Translations under genes and position numbers: made by a program | The notes under the pieces: model-generated | Told to the model about the DNA's origin: nothing | Database searches by the model: none | The model's input: only the letters and a program-made list of their open reading frames with translations | NCBI GenBank assembly: GCA_030037545.1 | Contig: JASHRF010000010.1 | Span: 1 to 64,000 of the forward strand | DNA length: 64,000 bases | Origin: Acidobacteriaceae bacterium | GTDB taxonomy: Bacteria; Acidobacteriota; Terriglobia; Terriglobales; Acidobacteriaceae | Reading direction: 5' to 3' | In this document: one piece after another, positions 17,071-25,159 of the stretch | How the letters are laid out: each line of letters opens with the position of its first letter | Position numbering within the stretch: the first letter of the stretch is position 1

Positions 17071-20000
17071 TTACCATCCGGTGACCTGCCAATTCCCGTC
17101 CCCACCCCGGGTAAACCGGAATGTCTTCTGCTGTGCGGGAAAATCCTGATTCCCGCCGTCCTTGGTCCGCACTGTGATTTTTTCTGTGCAGGTCAGAGTC
17201 GGAGATTCCGGCGATCCTCCCACGCTGGTGCACTGCTCGCTGGGCGTGAAATTCTTGGCCAGGTCACACCAGCTTGTGAAATCCCGGAGCTTGCCGCCGT
17301 ACACCCCCCCGAAAGCACCCTTGCACTCCTTTCCGCTCTTGCCTGACGCTCGGGCGAAAACAGATTCATAGGAAGCAGACAGGGCTCGCAGCAGAGTCTC
17401 CTTGTCCGGACCGCTTGGCTGTGCGGGCGGCGCCTGAGCCACAGGCGCCGGCGCGGCCTGGGGCTTGGGTGCGTCATGAACTTCCACGCTCTGTTCGGCC
17501 AGCGGCGAACCGTTCGCGATGAGCTGATAGACGGTGTTCTGGGTTGGATAGACCTGACGCGTCCCCATAGGCGCCACGGCGCCGATCCCGGTGATCTCGA
17601 CGGAGGAAGCATTGGACACCTGCCAGACCAGGGTGACAGAGTGACCCCGCTCCACCGAATTTGTGCTCACATCCAGCTTGCCGCTGGGACTCGGCGCCGG
17701 AGCCGGGGGTACCGGGGTCGGGGCCGCCGCAGCCGGGGGAGGTGTCTGTGCCACTTGCGTCGCGTTCCCACGCGGCTGAACAGGAGGAGCCGGCGCCAGC
17801 TTGGTGAGCAGGATGTGATCCGCAAAATCTCCGTCCTTCGCGATCTGGATTTGGTGTTCCGGCGAGTCCTGGTAGCCGGGCCATGCGTATTTCACGCGGT
17901 ATGTGCCCACCGGAAGCAGGATCTTTTCCCCGGCGTGCTTTTCCCCCTTCAACTCGCCATTCACGAAAACCCGAACATTGGGCAGGTCGCTCTGGGGGAA
18001 AACCGCGAAGCTTCCGGTAGGCACACCGGCCGGCGGTAGAGGCGTGAGCCGGAAGTCCTCGCGCACCGATTGCCCCTCAGCCACGTCCAGCGTGTCGCTG
18101 AAAGGCTCAAAGCCGCTCATCGTTACATTGATGTCGTGATGCCCTGGCTTTACAACCGCAACCACGCTTCCATTGGCTCCGGCCTTCTGCGGCACGCCGT
18201 CAATCGCCACTTGCGCCCCCGACGGCACTTTCGGAAACTGGATCTGGGACTGCGCTGCAGTTGGGGCCGGCGTTTTGCGCATTTGCCAAACCAGAACCAT
18301 GGAGATGGCGGCTACGACGATAGCGCCGGCTCCCACCACCGCCCACGTCGGCAGTCGGCGCGGCCTGGCTTGCGCAATCTCCGCGAGCTGCCGGTCGAAG
18401 ACCTCCTGGCCGCCCGCGGAATCGACATCCTGCAAAGCCTTCTTGACCGTTTGCGCCAGCCTTTGCCAGTCCGCACGTTTCTGCTCATCCGCGAATTCCA
18501 GCATGGCGGTCGAATTTTTCAGGCTCTCCAACGCTCCCATTGGATCTTTCTTGAGCAATGCGGCGCGCGCCGACTCGACAGACTTGCCCACCACGTCGCG
18601 CGCATAGGCGGAGCGCTTCTGTTCGATTTCGTGAATCGCGCCCGCCAGCTCAGGGGCCTCGCCGTAAGCTTGGGAGACAGCCTGTATGGCCTGCAGGGCG
18701 GACGAAAAATCGTTCCTTCCAGCGGCTTCCGTGGCCGCGTGAATTGCCTGCTGCGTAGCTTGCTGGCGCTTCTGTTCGGCCTCCAGCTCCTCCTGCAGTT
18801 TCTGCAACGCGCCGTTTCCGGGAGTGGCCGCGAGCTGGTCCTGTATCAGGCGGATGGCCTCTTCGAACGCGCCGCGGCTGCGTGCCGCGGCTACGCGCTT
18901 GTGCAGGGCCTCCAGCTTGCGTGCCTGAGCGGTCTGTTGCTGCCGGACCTCGTCGAGCAGCAGCGCCAGAGCATTGTCAGAGGTCCGGTCCAGCCCCGAC
19001 TGCAGAATGCTCGCCGCTTCGTCCAGGCGGCCATCCCGCATCATGGCCCGGGCGTCAGAGATGCACCGCGAAACAATCTCGGTTTGCTGGCGGGTGGCCA
19101 GTTCTCCGCGTGCGAAAGCCAGCAATCCATCAACGTCCGCCTGCTGGCCTGTTTCCAGCTGAAAGCTCTCCAGGACATCGATGGCCTCTTCGTATTTCTG
19201 GGCCGCCATCAGTTCACGAGCCTTCAGAACCATGCCTTCGCGGAGCTGCTCGGAACGCCTGGAGTCGAGCTCGCGGCGAAGGGAAGCCTCGTAGGCCACC
19301 AGCCTCTCCTCGCCGGGCATTTTCTCAAGCGCGTTTTGCAGGGCTGTCAACGCCTCCAGCGGCGATTCCGGGAACAGGTCGCTTGCCCGCGTAATGGCTG
19401 CATCCACAAAGCGCTTGGCATGAATCTTGCGCGCCTCCGCGTCCACCGAAGCCTTGAGCCGATGCAACATGGTCTCGTTGGGCAGCTTTTCAAGGGCGCG
19501 ATCGAGCAAATCAGATGCCTGTTCGTAGGCTTCTGCGCGCAGGAACCCGTGAACCGTTGCCTCGATCTCTGCGAGAGCCGCGCGCCGCTGTTCGAGTTCC
19601 TTTGCCTTGCTCAGCTCCCGGCGCAGTTTGTCGACTTCGATGCTCGACGCGTCGATTTTTGAGGCTTCCGCCAGCAGCCTTTCGGCGGCCTCGAGATCCT
19701 TTGACGCCAAAGCTCGCGCACCGGCTTCGATCAGCTCCAGAAGCTTGTTTCGCTGGGCCTCCGCTTCCAGTTGGCGCGCCAGGACGGTGCTGGCGGCGAT
19801 CAGCTTTTTGTTTTCAGGATCCTCTTCCAGAGCCTTGGTGAGGATACGCATCGCCCCATTGACATCGCCGCGGGATTTGGTGGTCTCAGCATCCGTCAAT
19901 GCCTTGGCGCTGCGTTCGCGGCGGCGCATCTTTTCTTCCACGGCCTCGATCCGCGCCTTGATCTCGGCGTTAGAAGAATCCAGATTGGCGGCGTCCTTAA

Positions 20001-21078
20001 GCTGGGTGAGGGCCTCGTCGAAATTTTCTGAAAGAAGAGCTTCTTCGCTCTTCAGCAAGCACTCGCGCAGCCGCTCCGCGCGCCGGATGCGCTCCTGGTG
20101 CTCGCGCACCAGCTTGCGCAGTTTGCGGGCCTGGGTATTGGAGGGATCGAGCTTGACCGCTTCGTCCAGCAGTTCCAGCGCCGGAGCGTAGCGCCGCTCG
20201 GTGGTCAGGCGCTCGGCGTCGTTGAACAGCTCCGCCACACGGCTTCGCTTCAGGTCCTCAATCACCTCGTGCAGCGCGTCGGCAAAGTCCTCGCCGGTCT
20301 GGTACCGGTCTTCCGGGTTCTTGGCTAGAGCCTTGGACACAATCTCATCCAGGGCCGGCGGATAATCGTGCAAGTATGCGCTGAGCGGCGCATGCGCCTC
20401 GTTCATGATCTTGAAGGACGCCGTAGCCTCGCCCCCGCCGAAGGGTTCGGTGCCCGTCAGCAGCTTGAAAAGCGTAACTCCGGCGGAGAAGATATCCGCT
20501 CTGCCATCCACCGTGCCGCCAAAAAATCGCTCCGGCGCAATGTAATGCAGCGACCCGATCAGTTGGCTGTCCTTGGTCAGGCCCGCCTGGCTCGCGTCTT
20601 CTTGAAACTTGGCAATCCCGAAGTCGATAATCTTGGCCACGCCATCCGGTTGAACGATGATATTGGCCGGTTTGATGTCCCGATGGATGATCCCGTTCTC
20701 GTGGGCGTAGCCCAGGGCCGAGGAAACTTGTTCGATGATGCGCAGCTTGGGAATTAAATCAAGTTCGCGCCGGGAGTCGATAATCTTTTCCAGGGATTCG
20801 CCTTCGACGAATTCCATGGCGATGAAGGGCAGATCGTCATGCACCCCCATCTCGTAAACAGCGGGGATATTGGGGTGGCGCAGGGTAGCGGCTTTGGCTT
20901 CCACCTGGAATCGAGCCAGGCCTTCGGCGACGGTTGACTTGAACGGCCGTTTGATGGCCACGCGCCGTCCCAGGATTTCATCCTCGGCGAGGAGCACCTC
21001 GCCCATCCCGCCGCGTCCGAGAACCTTCAGGATCGCGTAGCGCCCGATCTTTCCCAAAGCAACTTGTTCCATGCGCAT
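17071..21078 (-). CDS. Membrane Ser/Thr protein kinase with coiled/TPR linker and PEGA domains
   Basis: The 1335-residue protein begins with a complete Hanks-type kinase domain (about 12-275): LGRGGMGEV glycine loop, VAIKRP lysine, HRDIKPANI catalytic loop, DFGIAKF and APERF. A long helical region (about 290-890) with TPR-like and charged coiled segments follows, then one membrane helix at about 908-932. Outside are two PEGA-like domains (about 950-1015 and 1030-1110), an Ig-like segment (about 1150-1215) and a small C-terminal Cys-containing domain (about 1240-1335). The architecture suggests sensing at the envelope and signalling in the cytoplasm, as in T6SS PpkA-type kinases. A PP2C phosphatase is 10 kb away. 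Targets could include the GEFTR-repeat protein (inference). Confidence 0.88.
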   Translation of the reverse strand: MRMEQVALGKIGRYAILKVLGRGGMGEVLLAEDEILGRRVAIKRPFKSTVAEGLARFQVEAKAATLRHPNIPAVYEMGVHDDLPFIAMEFVEGESLEKIIDSRRELDLIPKLRIIEQVSSALGYAHENGIIHRDIKPANIIVQPDGVAKIIDFGIAKFQEDASQAGLTKDSQLIGSLHYIAPERFFGGTVDGRADIFSAGVTLFKLLTGTEPFGGGEATASFKIMNEAHAPLSAYLHDYPPALDEIVSKALAKNPEDRYQTGEDFADALHEVIEDLKRSRVAELFNDAERLTTERRYAPALELLDEAVKLDPSNTQARKLRKLVREHQERIRRAERLRECLLKSEEALLSENFDEALTQLKDAANLDSSNAEIKARIEAVEEKMRRRERSAKALTDAETTKSRGDVNGAMRILTKALEEDPENKKLIAASTVLARQLEAEAQRNKLLELIEAGARALASKDLEAAERLLAEASKIDASSIEVDKLRRELSKAKELEQRRAALAEIEATVHGFLRAEAYEQASDLLDRALEKLPNETMLHRLKASVDAEARKIHAKRFVDAAITRASDLFPESPLEALTALQNALEKMPGEERLVAYEASLRRELDSRRSEQLREGMVLKARELMAAQKYEEAIDVLESFQLETGQQADVDGLLAFARGELATRQQTEIVSRCISDARAMMRDGRLDEAASILQSGLDRTSDNALALLLDEVRQQQTAQARKLEALHKRVAAARSRGAFEEAIRLIQDQLAATPGNGALQKLQEELEAEQKRQQATQQAIHAATEAAGRNDFSSALQAIQAVSQAYGEAPELAGAIHEIEQKRSAYARDVVGKSVESARAALLKKDPMGALESLKNSTAMLEFADEQKRADWQRLAQTVKKALQDVDSAGGQEVFDRQLAEIAQARPRRLPTWAVVGAGAIVVAAISMVLVWQMRKTPAPTAAQSQIQFPKVPSGAQVAIDGVPQKAGANGSVVAVVKPGHHDINVTMSGFEPFSDTLDVAEGQSVREDFRLTPLPPAGVPTGSFAVFPQSDLPNVRVFVNGELKGEKHAGEKILLPVGTYRVKYAWPGYQDSPEHQIQIAKDGDFADHILLTKLAPAPPVQPRGNATQVAQTPPPAAAAPTPVPPAPAPSPSGKLDVSTNSVERGHSVTLVWQVSNASSVEITGIGAVAPMGTRQVYPTQNTVYQLIANGSPLAEQSVEVHDAPKPQAAPAPVAQAPPAQPSGPDKETLLRALSASYESVFARASGKSGKECKGAFGGVYGGKLRDFTSWCDLAKNFTPSEQCTSVGGSPESPTLTCTEKITVRTKDGGNQDFPAQQKTFRFTRGGDGNWQVTGW

Positions 21079-21494
21079 AAGGCAGGTCGCCCGGCCATTC
21101 GAATCAAGCTGGGAAGACGATGCCGCCTCTCGTAGTTGGTAACGGTAGTCTAGGGGGAACGCTTACCCCCAAAAGGTAACACGGATTCCCTCCCCTATCC
21201 AGTACAACTTCTGATGCACAAGGAATTTGTGCAGACTGGGATGGGACACGGGAGGAACCTGTTTCAAATCAAGGAACTGGCGCTCGCGCCCCAAGGGACT
21301 GAGGCCTGAAGGCCGGGGACTTGAGGGGCTTGGACTTGACCGCATTCGGGCTGGAGGCAGTTGCCGGCCCTCAGGTCATAAAACGGCGGAATTCCGCCGT
21401 GCTGAGAACGGCGGCGCTGTTGCCGGGACGATCACCGCTTGCGCAGGTCCTGTCCGGTGGCTGAAACCGCGTCACCGGCAGGGTCGTTGGCGCA
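21079..21494. other. Intergenic region upstream of kinase, with an 18-bp palindrome
   Basis: This stretch of about 400 bp has no convincing gene. It contains the perfect 18-bp palindrome ACGGCGGAATTCCGCCGT at 21383-21400, followed by a further GGCGGCGC repeat. This could be an operator or a repeat-element stem. The open frame running through on the plus strand (21227-21808) looks like a by-product of high GC content. Confidence 0.4.
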
Positions 21495-21743
21495 TCAGGC
21501 CGCGCGGCGCGAATCGTAATCGTCCCGGCTCGAGTACGGCGAGCCGGAAATGTCCCGCGAAAACAGGCGCATTACATCGAGGAGGGCGGTCAGATACCCG
21601 TGCGCCCAGTACCCACGCTCCTGACTGCCTTCGACCAGATGCTTCTGCTCGACTTCGCATTGCGGGGCATGGCTCAGGATCCAAATCTTCAACTCTCTGC
21701 ACCGGCCTTCGATTTTGCGAAACTCTATGCTCTCACTCTCCAT
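21495..21743 (-). CDS. Conserved-looking small hypothetical protein
   Basis: This 82-residue soluble protein starts at MESESIEFRKIEGR. It has a balanced, charged composition, a central CEVEQKHL segment and an ERGYWAHGYLTALLDVMRLF block that looks like a folded amphipathic helix pair rather than random translation. No signal peptide or membrane segment is seen. The ribosome site is weak (AAGCCGAG). It sits alone in a repeat-rich spacer between the kinase and the MITE-like element. I cannot assign a function. Its amino-acid usage argues that it is real, but no neighbour supports it. Confidence 0.5.
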   Translation of the reverse strand: MESESIEFRKIEGRCRELKIWILSHAPQCEVEQKHLVEGSQERGYWAHGYLTALLDVMRLFSRDISGSPYSSRDDYDSRRAA

Positions 21744-21923
21744 CTCGGCTTAGATGCAATCCGCCAAATTCCTGCTCGCCGCTGCCTTCGATAGCGCCAA
21801 GTCTATGATTCTACATTGGCCTACGCATTGCCCCTTTTGAATAGGCCTCACGGCCGGCGTCAGGCTCGGTTGCGCAGCGGCGGGCGCTGCCACTCTGGCA
21901 GCCTGTGGTAAAAGTCGAGTTTT

Positions 21924-21990
21924 GAAAGGGCACGGCTTCAGCCGTGCCGTAAGTGGCCTCAAATCAATGCGGCTTTAGCCACTGAGGAAT
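21924..21990 (+). repeat. REP-like palindromic repeat, copy 1
   Basis: The unit begins TTTGAAAGGGCACGGCTTCA. It holds an inverted pair (GGCACGGCTTCAGCCGTGCC) and ends with GGCTTTAGCCACTGAGG. A diverged second copy lies at 22303-22369 in the same orientation. The compact hairpin and the tail of the form GGCTTTAGCC.xTGAGG resemble bacterial REP units mobilised by RAYT transposases. No such transposase is in the window. Confidence 0.7.
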
Positions 21991-22039
21991 GTTTTACTTG
22001 AATTTTTGACTTTCGCCACGGGCTGCTAGGCGACCTCCA

Positions 22040-22573
22040 GGGCAATCGCGCTTCAAAAACCGGCCATCCTGTTGAAGGACCTCTTCTTTGCTTAGCCGTT
22101 GTCAAGTCCTTGCCAAGGCCACGCCGCCCGCATCGCCCTTATTCGGCGGGAAATATATTTTCGCCCTTCGTTGCGGGTTAATTTCGCCCTTCCGCTATGC
22201 TGTGAAGAAACGTTCTCAGGCGCTCGTGGCCGCTCGAGAATCCGGAGCCGGCAGGCGCAAAGAAGCGCAGGAAAGCTAGAAGCTGTCTCATAACCCTGCT
22301 TTGAAAGGGCACAGCTTCAGCCGCGCCAATAAGTTCCCCAAAAACGTGGGGCTTTAGCCCTTGAGGGACGATGACAGATGGTTTATGAAACCACTTCTAA
22401 CTCTAAGTTTTCTTGCACAAATCCGCATGTTAATCGCACCCGAAAACGAACCCAACCATCAGAAAACAAGGAGCTTCATGGCAGAATCCTATGCACCCCC
22501 CCGAGGGGTACATATGAACCTGAAATCAACACTGTCGGCGCACCTTTCCAAGTCCAAGTGCGATTGCCACGGG
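22040..22573 (+). mobile_element. MITE-like dispersed repeat, copy 1 (interrupted)
   Basis: The unit is bounded by imperfect terminal inverted repeats, GGCAATCGCGCTT at the left and AAGTGCGATTGCC at the right. Most of its length is shared, inverted, with 63134-63531. Shared blocks include the TTGAAGGAC region, the ATTCGGCGGGAAATATATTT region, the GCTATGCTGTGAAGAAACGT region and a C-run/G-run palindrome near 22494-22511. Compared with copy 2 it carries extra DNA of about 100 bp that includes a REP-like unit (22303-22369), which suggests a nested insertion. No transposase is encoded, so a non-autonomous element is likely. Confidence 0.7.
22303..22369 (+). repeat. REP-like palindromic repeat, copy 2, nested in the MITE-like element
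   Basis: The unit starts TTTGAAAGGGCACAGCTTCA and ends GGGGCTTTAGCCCTTGAGGG, matching the layout of copy 1 at 21924-21990 but with changed stem bases that keep partial pairing. It sits in the part of the larger element that copy 2 at 63 kb lacks. Confidence 0.65.
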
Positions 22574-22625
22574 CACCCTCCTGCGAGTGCATTGCCTTCC
22601 CGGCCCGGGCCGATATCCTGACTCC

Positions 22626-23582
22626 ATGAAACTTCCGTCACTGGACGAAATCCGGAACGCGCAGCGCGTGGTTTACCGGCACATGCCGCCGACGCCGCAA
22701 TACTCGTGGCCGCTGCTGAACCGGCGGCTGGGCACTGAAGCATGGGTGAAGCATGAGAACCATACGCCGGTGGGGGCGTTCAAGATTCGCGGTGCGCTTG
22801 TCTACCTTGACCGGCTGATGCGCGAGCAGCCCGGGCTGGCCGGCGTGGTTGCGGCTACGCGCGGCAACTTCGGCCAGGGCGTGGCCATGGCGGCGCGATT
22901 GTTTGGGTTGCGAGCCGTCATCGTAGTTCCCCATGGGAATAGCGTGGAAAAGAACCGCGCCATGCTGGCTCAGGGAGCGGAACTGGTGGAGCATGGAGAG
23001 GATTTTCAAGAGTCGCTTGAGTTTGCCCGTGCGCTGGCTGCGGAACTGGAGCTGGCATTCGTTGAATCCTTCGACGAGCGCCTGGTGCTGGGCACGGCCG
23101 GCTACGCGCTGGAGTTTCTTGAGGGCGCGCCGCCGCTCGACACCGTCTACGTCCCCATTGGGATGGGATCATCGATCTGCGGAATGGCTGCGGCGCGCAA
23201 CGCGCTGGCGCTTACGACAGAGATCGTAGGAGTGGTGGCCGCGGAGGCGCCGGCGTACGCGCGCAGCTTCAGGGAGCGCAGGCTGGCGGAAGCGCCCGCG
23301 CGCACCGCGATTGCCGACGGCCTGGCTTGCCGCACGCCGCATCCCGAGGCGCTGGACGTGATTTGGGCAAACGTGAGCCGGATGGTTGAGATTTCCGATG
23401 AGGCAATCAAAGCTGCCATGCGCGCCTGCTACGAGGACACGCACAATCTGGCGGAAGGCGCAGGCGCGGCTGGTTTGGCCGCTGCGCTCGAGGAGAAAGC
23501 GCAGATCGGCAGCAGGCGGGTTGGCATTGTGCTCACCGGGGGTAACGTTGATCGCGAGGTCTGCGCGGCAGTGCTGAGTTAG
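22626..23582 (+). CDS. PLP-dependent threonine/serine dehydratase
   Basis: This is a fold-type II PLP enzyme that deaminates threonine (or serine) to a 2-oxoacid and ammonia in the cytoplasm. The 318-residue product has the PLP lysine in GAFKIRGA (Lys53), the N-terminal PPTPQYSWPLLNRRLG substrate region, a VAATRGNFGQGVA Asn-loop (about 80), the phosphate-binding loop GMGSSICGM (about 180) and a C-terminal GIVLTGGNVD motif. The ACT regulatory domain of biosynthetic IlvA is absent, so a catabolic or 3-hydroxy-amino-acid dehydratase role is more likely. The start is the ATG at 22626; an in-frame upstream ATG would add 13 residues from repeat DNA. The MITE-like copy ends only about 50 bp upstream and may supply its promoter region. 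Confidence 0.85.
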   Translation: MKLPSLDEIRNAQRVVYRHMPPTPQYSWPLLNRRLGTEAWVKHENHTPVGAFKIRGALVYLDRLMREQPGLAGVVAATRGNFGQGVAMAARLFGLRAVIVVPHGNSVEKNRAMLAQGAELVEHGEDFQESLEFARALAAELELAFVESFDERLVLGTAGYALEFLEGAPPLDTVYVPIGMGSSICGMAAARNALALTTEIVGVVAAEAPAYARSFRERRLAEAPARTAIADGLACRTPHPEALDVIWANVSRMVEISDEAIKAAMRACYEDTHNLAEGAGAAGLAAALEEKAQIGSRRVGIVLTGGNVDREVCAAVLS

Positions 23583-23699
23583 GTTCCGGGCTGGTGGCTC
23601 GGTTACGGCCTGGGTCACATTTGTAGTGGGTGGAATGTGCGAAACTAAAGGGTCCGGACAACGTTCCCTTCCTCGATCGCTCTCCGGCGGGATAGCTTG

Positions 23700-24623
23700 A
23701 TGGCCGTTCTTCGTTCTGCCTTTATCGCTCTCTCCCATAATCGTCCCCTTCGCCATTTCGTGGAGCAGTCCCGCATGTGCGCCCGGCTCAGCTCCCGCTT
23801 TATTGCCGGCATGACGCTGGACGACGCCATCCGTGTAGCCGAGGCCGTGAACCGCCAGGGCATGTCGGTTACGCTCGATTCGCTGGGCGAAAGCGTGACT
23901 TCGGAGATAGAGGCGCATCGAGCCGCGGAGGCGTACTATCGACTGCTCGAAGCCATTGCAGCTCGCAAGCTGGACGCCAACGTTAGCGTAAAGCTGACGC
24001 AGATGGGGCTGGAGCAGTCACCACGACTGGCCGAAGCTATTGCCGCCGGGCTGGCGCAAGACGCGCGTGCGAAGGGAAACTTTGTGCGCATCGACATGGA
24101 GGATTCGCGGCTCACGCAGGTTACGCTCGACATCGTGCGCCGGCTGCACGCGCGTGGCGATTTGCGCGGGTCCATCGGGGTTGTCATCCAGGCTTATCTC
24201 TACCGTTCCGAATCCGACATCGAAACATTGCTGGCTGACGGCATTCGCGTGCGGCTGTGCAAGGGTGCGTATAAAGAACCGCCCGAAGTGGCCTTTCCGC
24301 GCAAGGCGGATGTGGACAAAAACTTCGTCCGCCTGAGTGGCAAACTGCTCGACAGTCCCATCTACCACGCCATCGCTACGCACGACGAAAAAATGATTAC
24401 GGCGGCCAAGGCGCTCGCAAAAGAGCGTGGCATCGACCGCAGCCGCTTCGAGTTTCAGATGCTCTATGGAGTACGCCGCGATTTGCAGCGGAAACTGGTC
24501 GAGGAGGGTTACCGGGTTCGGGTCTACGTGCCGTTTGGCCCGGAGTGGTACCCGTACGTGATGCGCCGGATGGCGGAGCGGCCGGCGAACGTGATCTTTC
24601 TGGCACGTAATTTTTTCCGGTAG
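23700..24623 (+). CDS. Proline dehydrogenase
   Basis: This FAD-dependent enzyme oxidises L-proline to pyrroline-5-carboxylate, the first step of proline catabolism, usually at the inner face of the membrane. The 307-residue single-domain protein has the TIM-barrel signatures of the family: VTLDSLGESV (about 61), NVSVKLTQMGL (about 99), RIDMEDSR (about 130), GVVIQAYLYRSE (about 160), VRLCKGAYKEP (about 182), ATHDE (about 222) and FEFQMLYGVR (about 246). The start is the ATG at 23700, one codon after a TTG. There is no P5C dehydrogenase domain, so that step must be encoded elsewhere. With the adjacent dehydratase it suggests an amino-acid catabolic locus. Confidence 0.92.
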   Translation: MAVLRSAFIALSHNRPLRHFVEQSRMCARLSSRFIAGMTLDDAIRVAEAVNRQGMSVTLDSLGESVTSEIEAHRAAEAYYRLLEAIAARKLDANVSVKLTQMGLEQSPRLAEAIAAGLAQDARAKGNFVRIDMEDSRLTQVTLDIVRRLHARGDLRGSIGVVIQAYLYRSESDIETLLADGIRVRLCKGAYKEPPEVAFPRKADVDKNFVRLSGKLLDSPIYHAIATHDEKMITAAKALAKERGIDRSRFEFQMLYGVRRDLQRKLVEEGYRVRVYVPFGPEWYPYVMRRMAERPANVIFLARNFFR

Positions 24624-24723
24624 TCTGCAAGCTCCCGGCAGCGTGCGTAGCTGCAGGGCGGCGCCACGCACGGGTCGGGGCCGTGCGCTGTTGCGCTCCG
24701 TGAGAAATGCGGCGGTGCCGGCT

Positions 24724-24966
24724 CTATTCGGCGTAGCGCTTATGGGGGTCGCCGCTGCGATGGCGCTTCCTGAGATAAACCCTGGTCTTGCAGGTCCTGC
24801 AGCGCCAAGGGAAGTAGCCGAAAAGAGGGAAAATCCACTTCTCTTTCAGGCCATGGCGTTCCACCCGGTGAATCCGGTCCCCTCCGCAGAAACTACATTT
24901 CACTTCGGCGTCTGCCGGACTCGATTGTGGCGTGGATGTTTGCTTAGCTGGGGCTTCGATTGCCAA
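24724..24966 (-). CDS. Small zinc-ribbon-like protein
   Basis: This 80-residue protein has two CxxC pairs, CSFCGG (about 24) and CRTCKT (about 56), separated by about 30 residues containing WIFPLFGYFPWRC. This pattern is consistent with one zinc-binding ribbon. The TTG start at 24966 is chosen because AGGAG lies 6 bases upstream. It has no signal peptide or membrane helix, and the C-terminal half is strongly basic. It is convergent with the proline dehydrogenase. A nucleic-acid or protein-binding role is possible but not shown. Confidence 0.7.
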   Translation of the reverse strand: MAIEAPAKQTSTPQSSPADAEVKCSFCGGDRIHRVERHGLKEKWIFPLFGYFPWRCRTCKTRVYLRKRHRSGDPHKRYAE

Positions 24967-25159
24967 TTCGCTCTCCTGAAGACGCGCAAAAATAGGTTCC
25001 TGAAAATCCGGTCAGGTACCGAGAGGAGGCGGTCTTCAAGCCCGGGAGTCGCAGGAGAACCAGCAGGTTACACAATATCAACAATATTAGCCAAGAAATG
25101 TTCTCGTGTAGAAGAAAAAAAGAAAAAGTCCACTGCCACGATAATTCTTCCGGTCCCTC

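Noticed and set aside
18070-19662. 530-codon plus-strand open frame
   Set aside because: It is exactly antisense to the kinase's helical stalk. The translation is Leu/Arg/Gln-rich with no motifs, while the minus strand encodes a clear protein.
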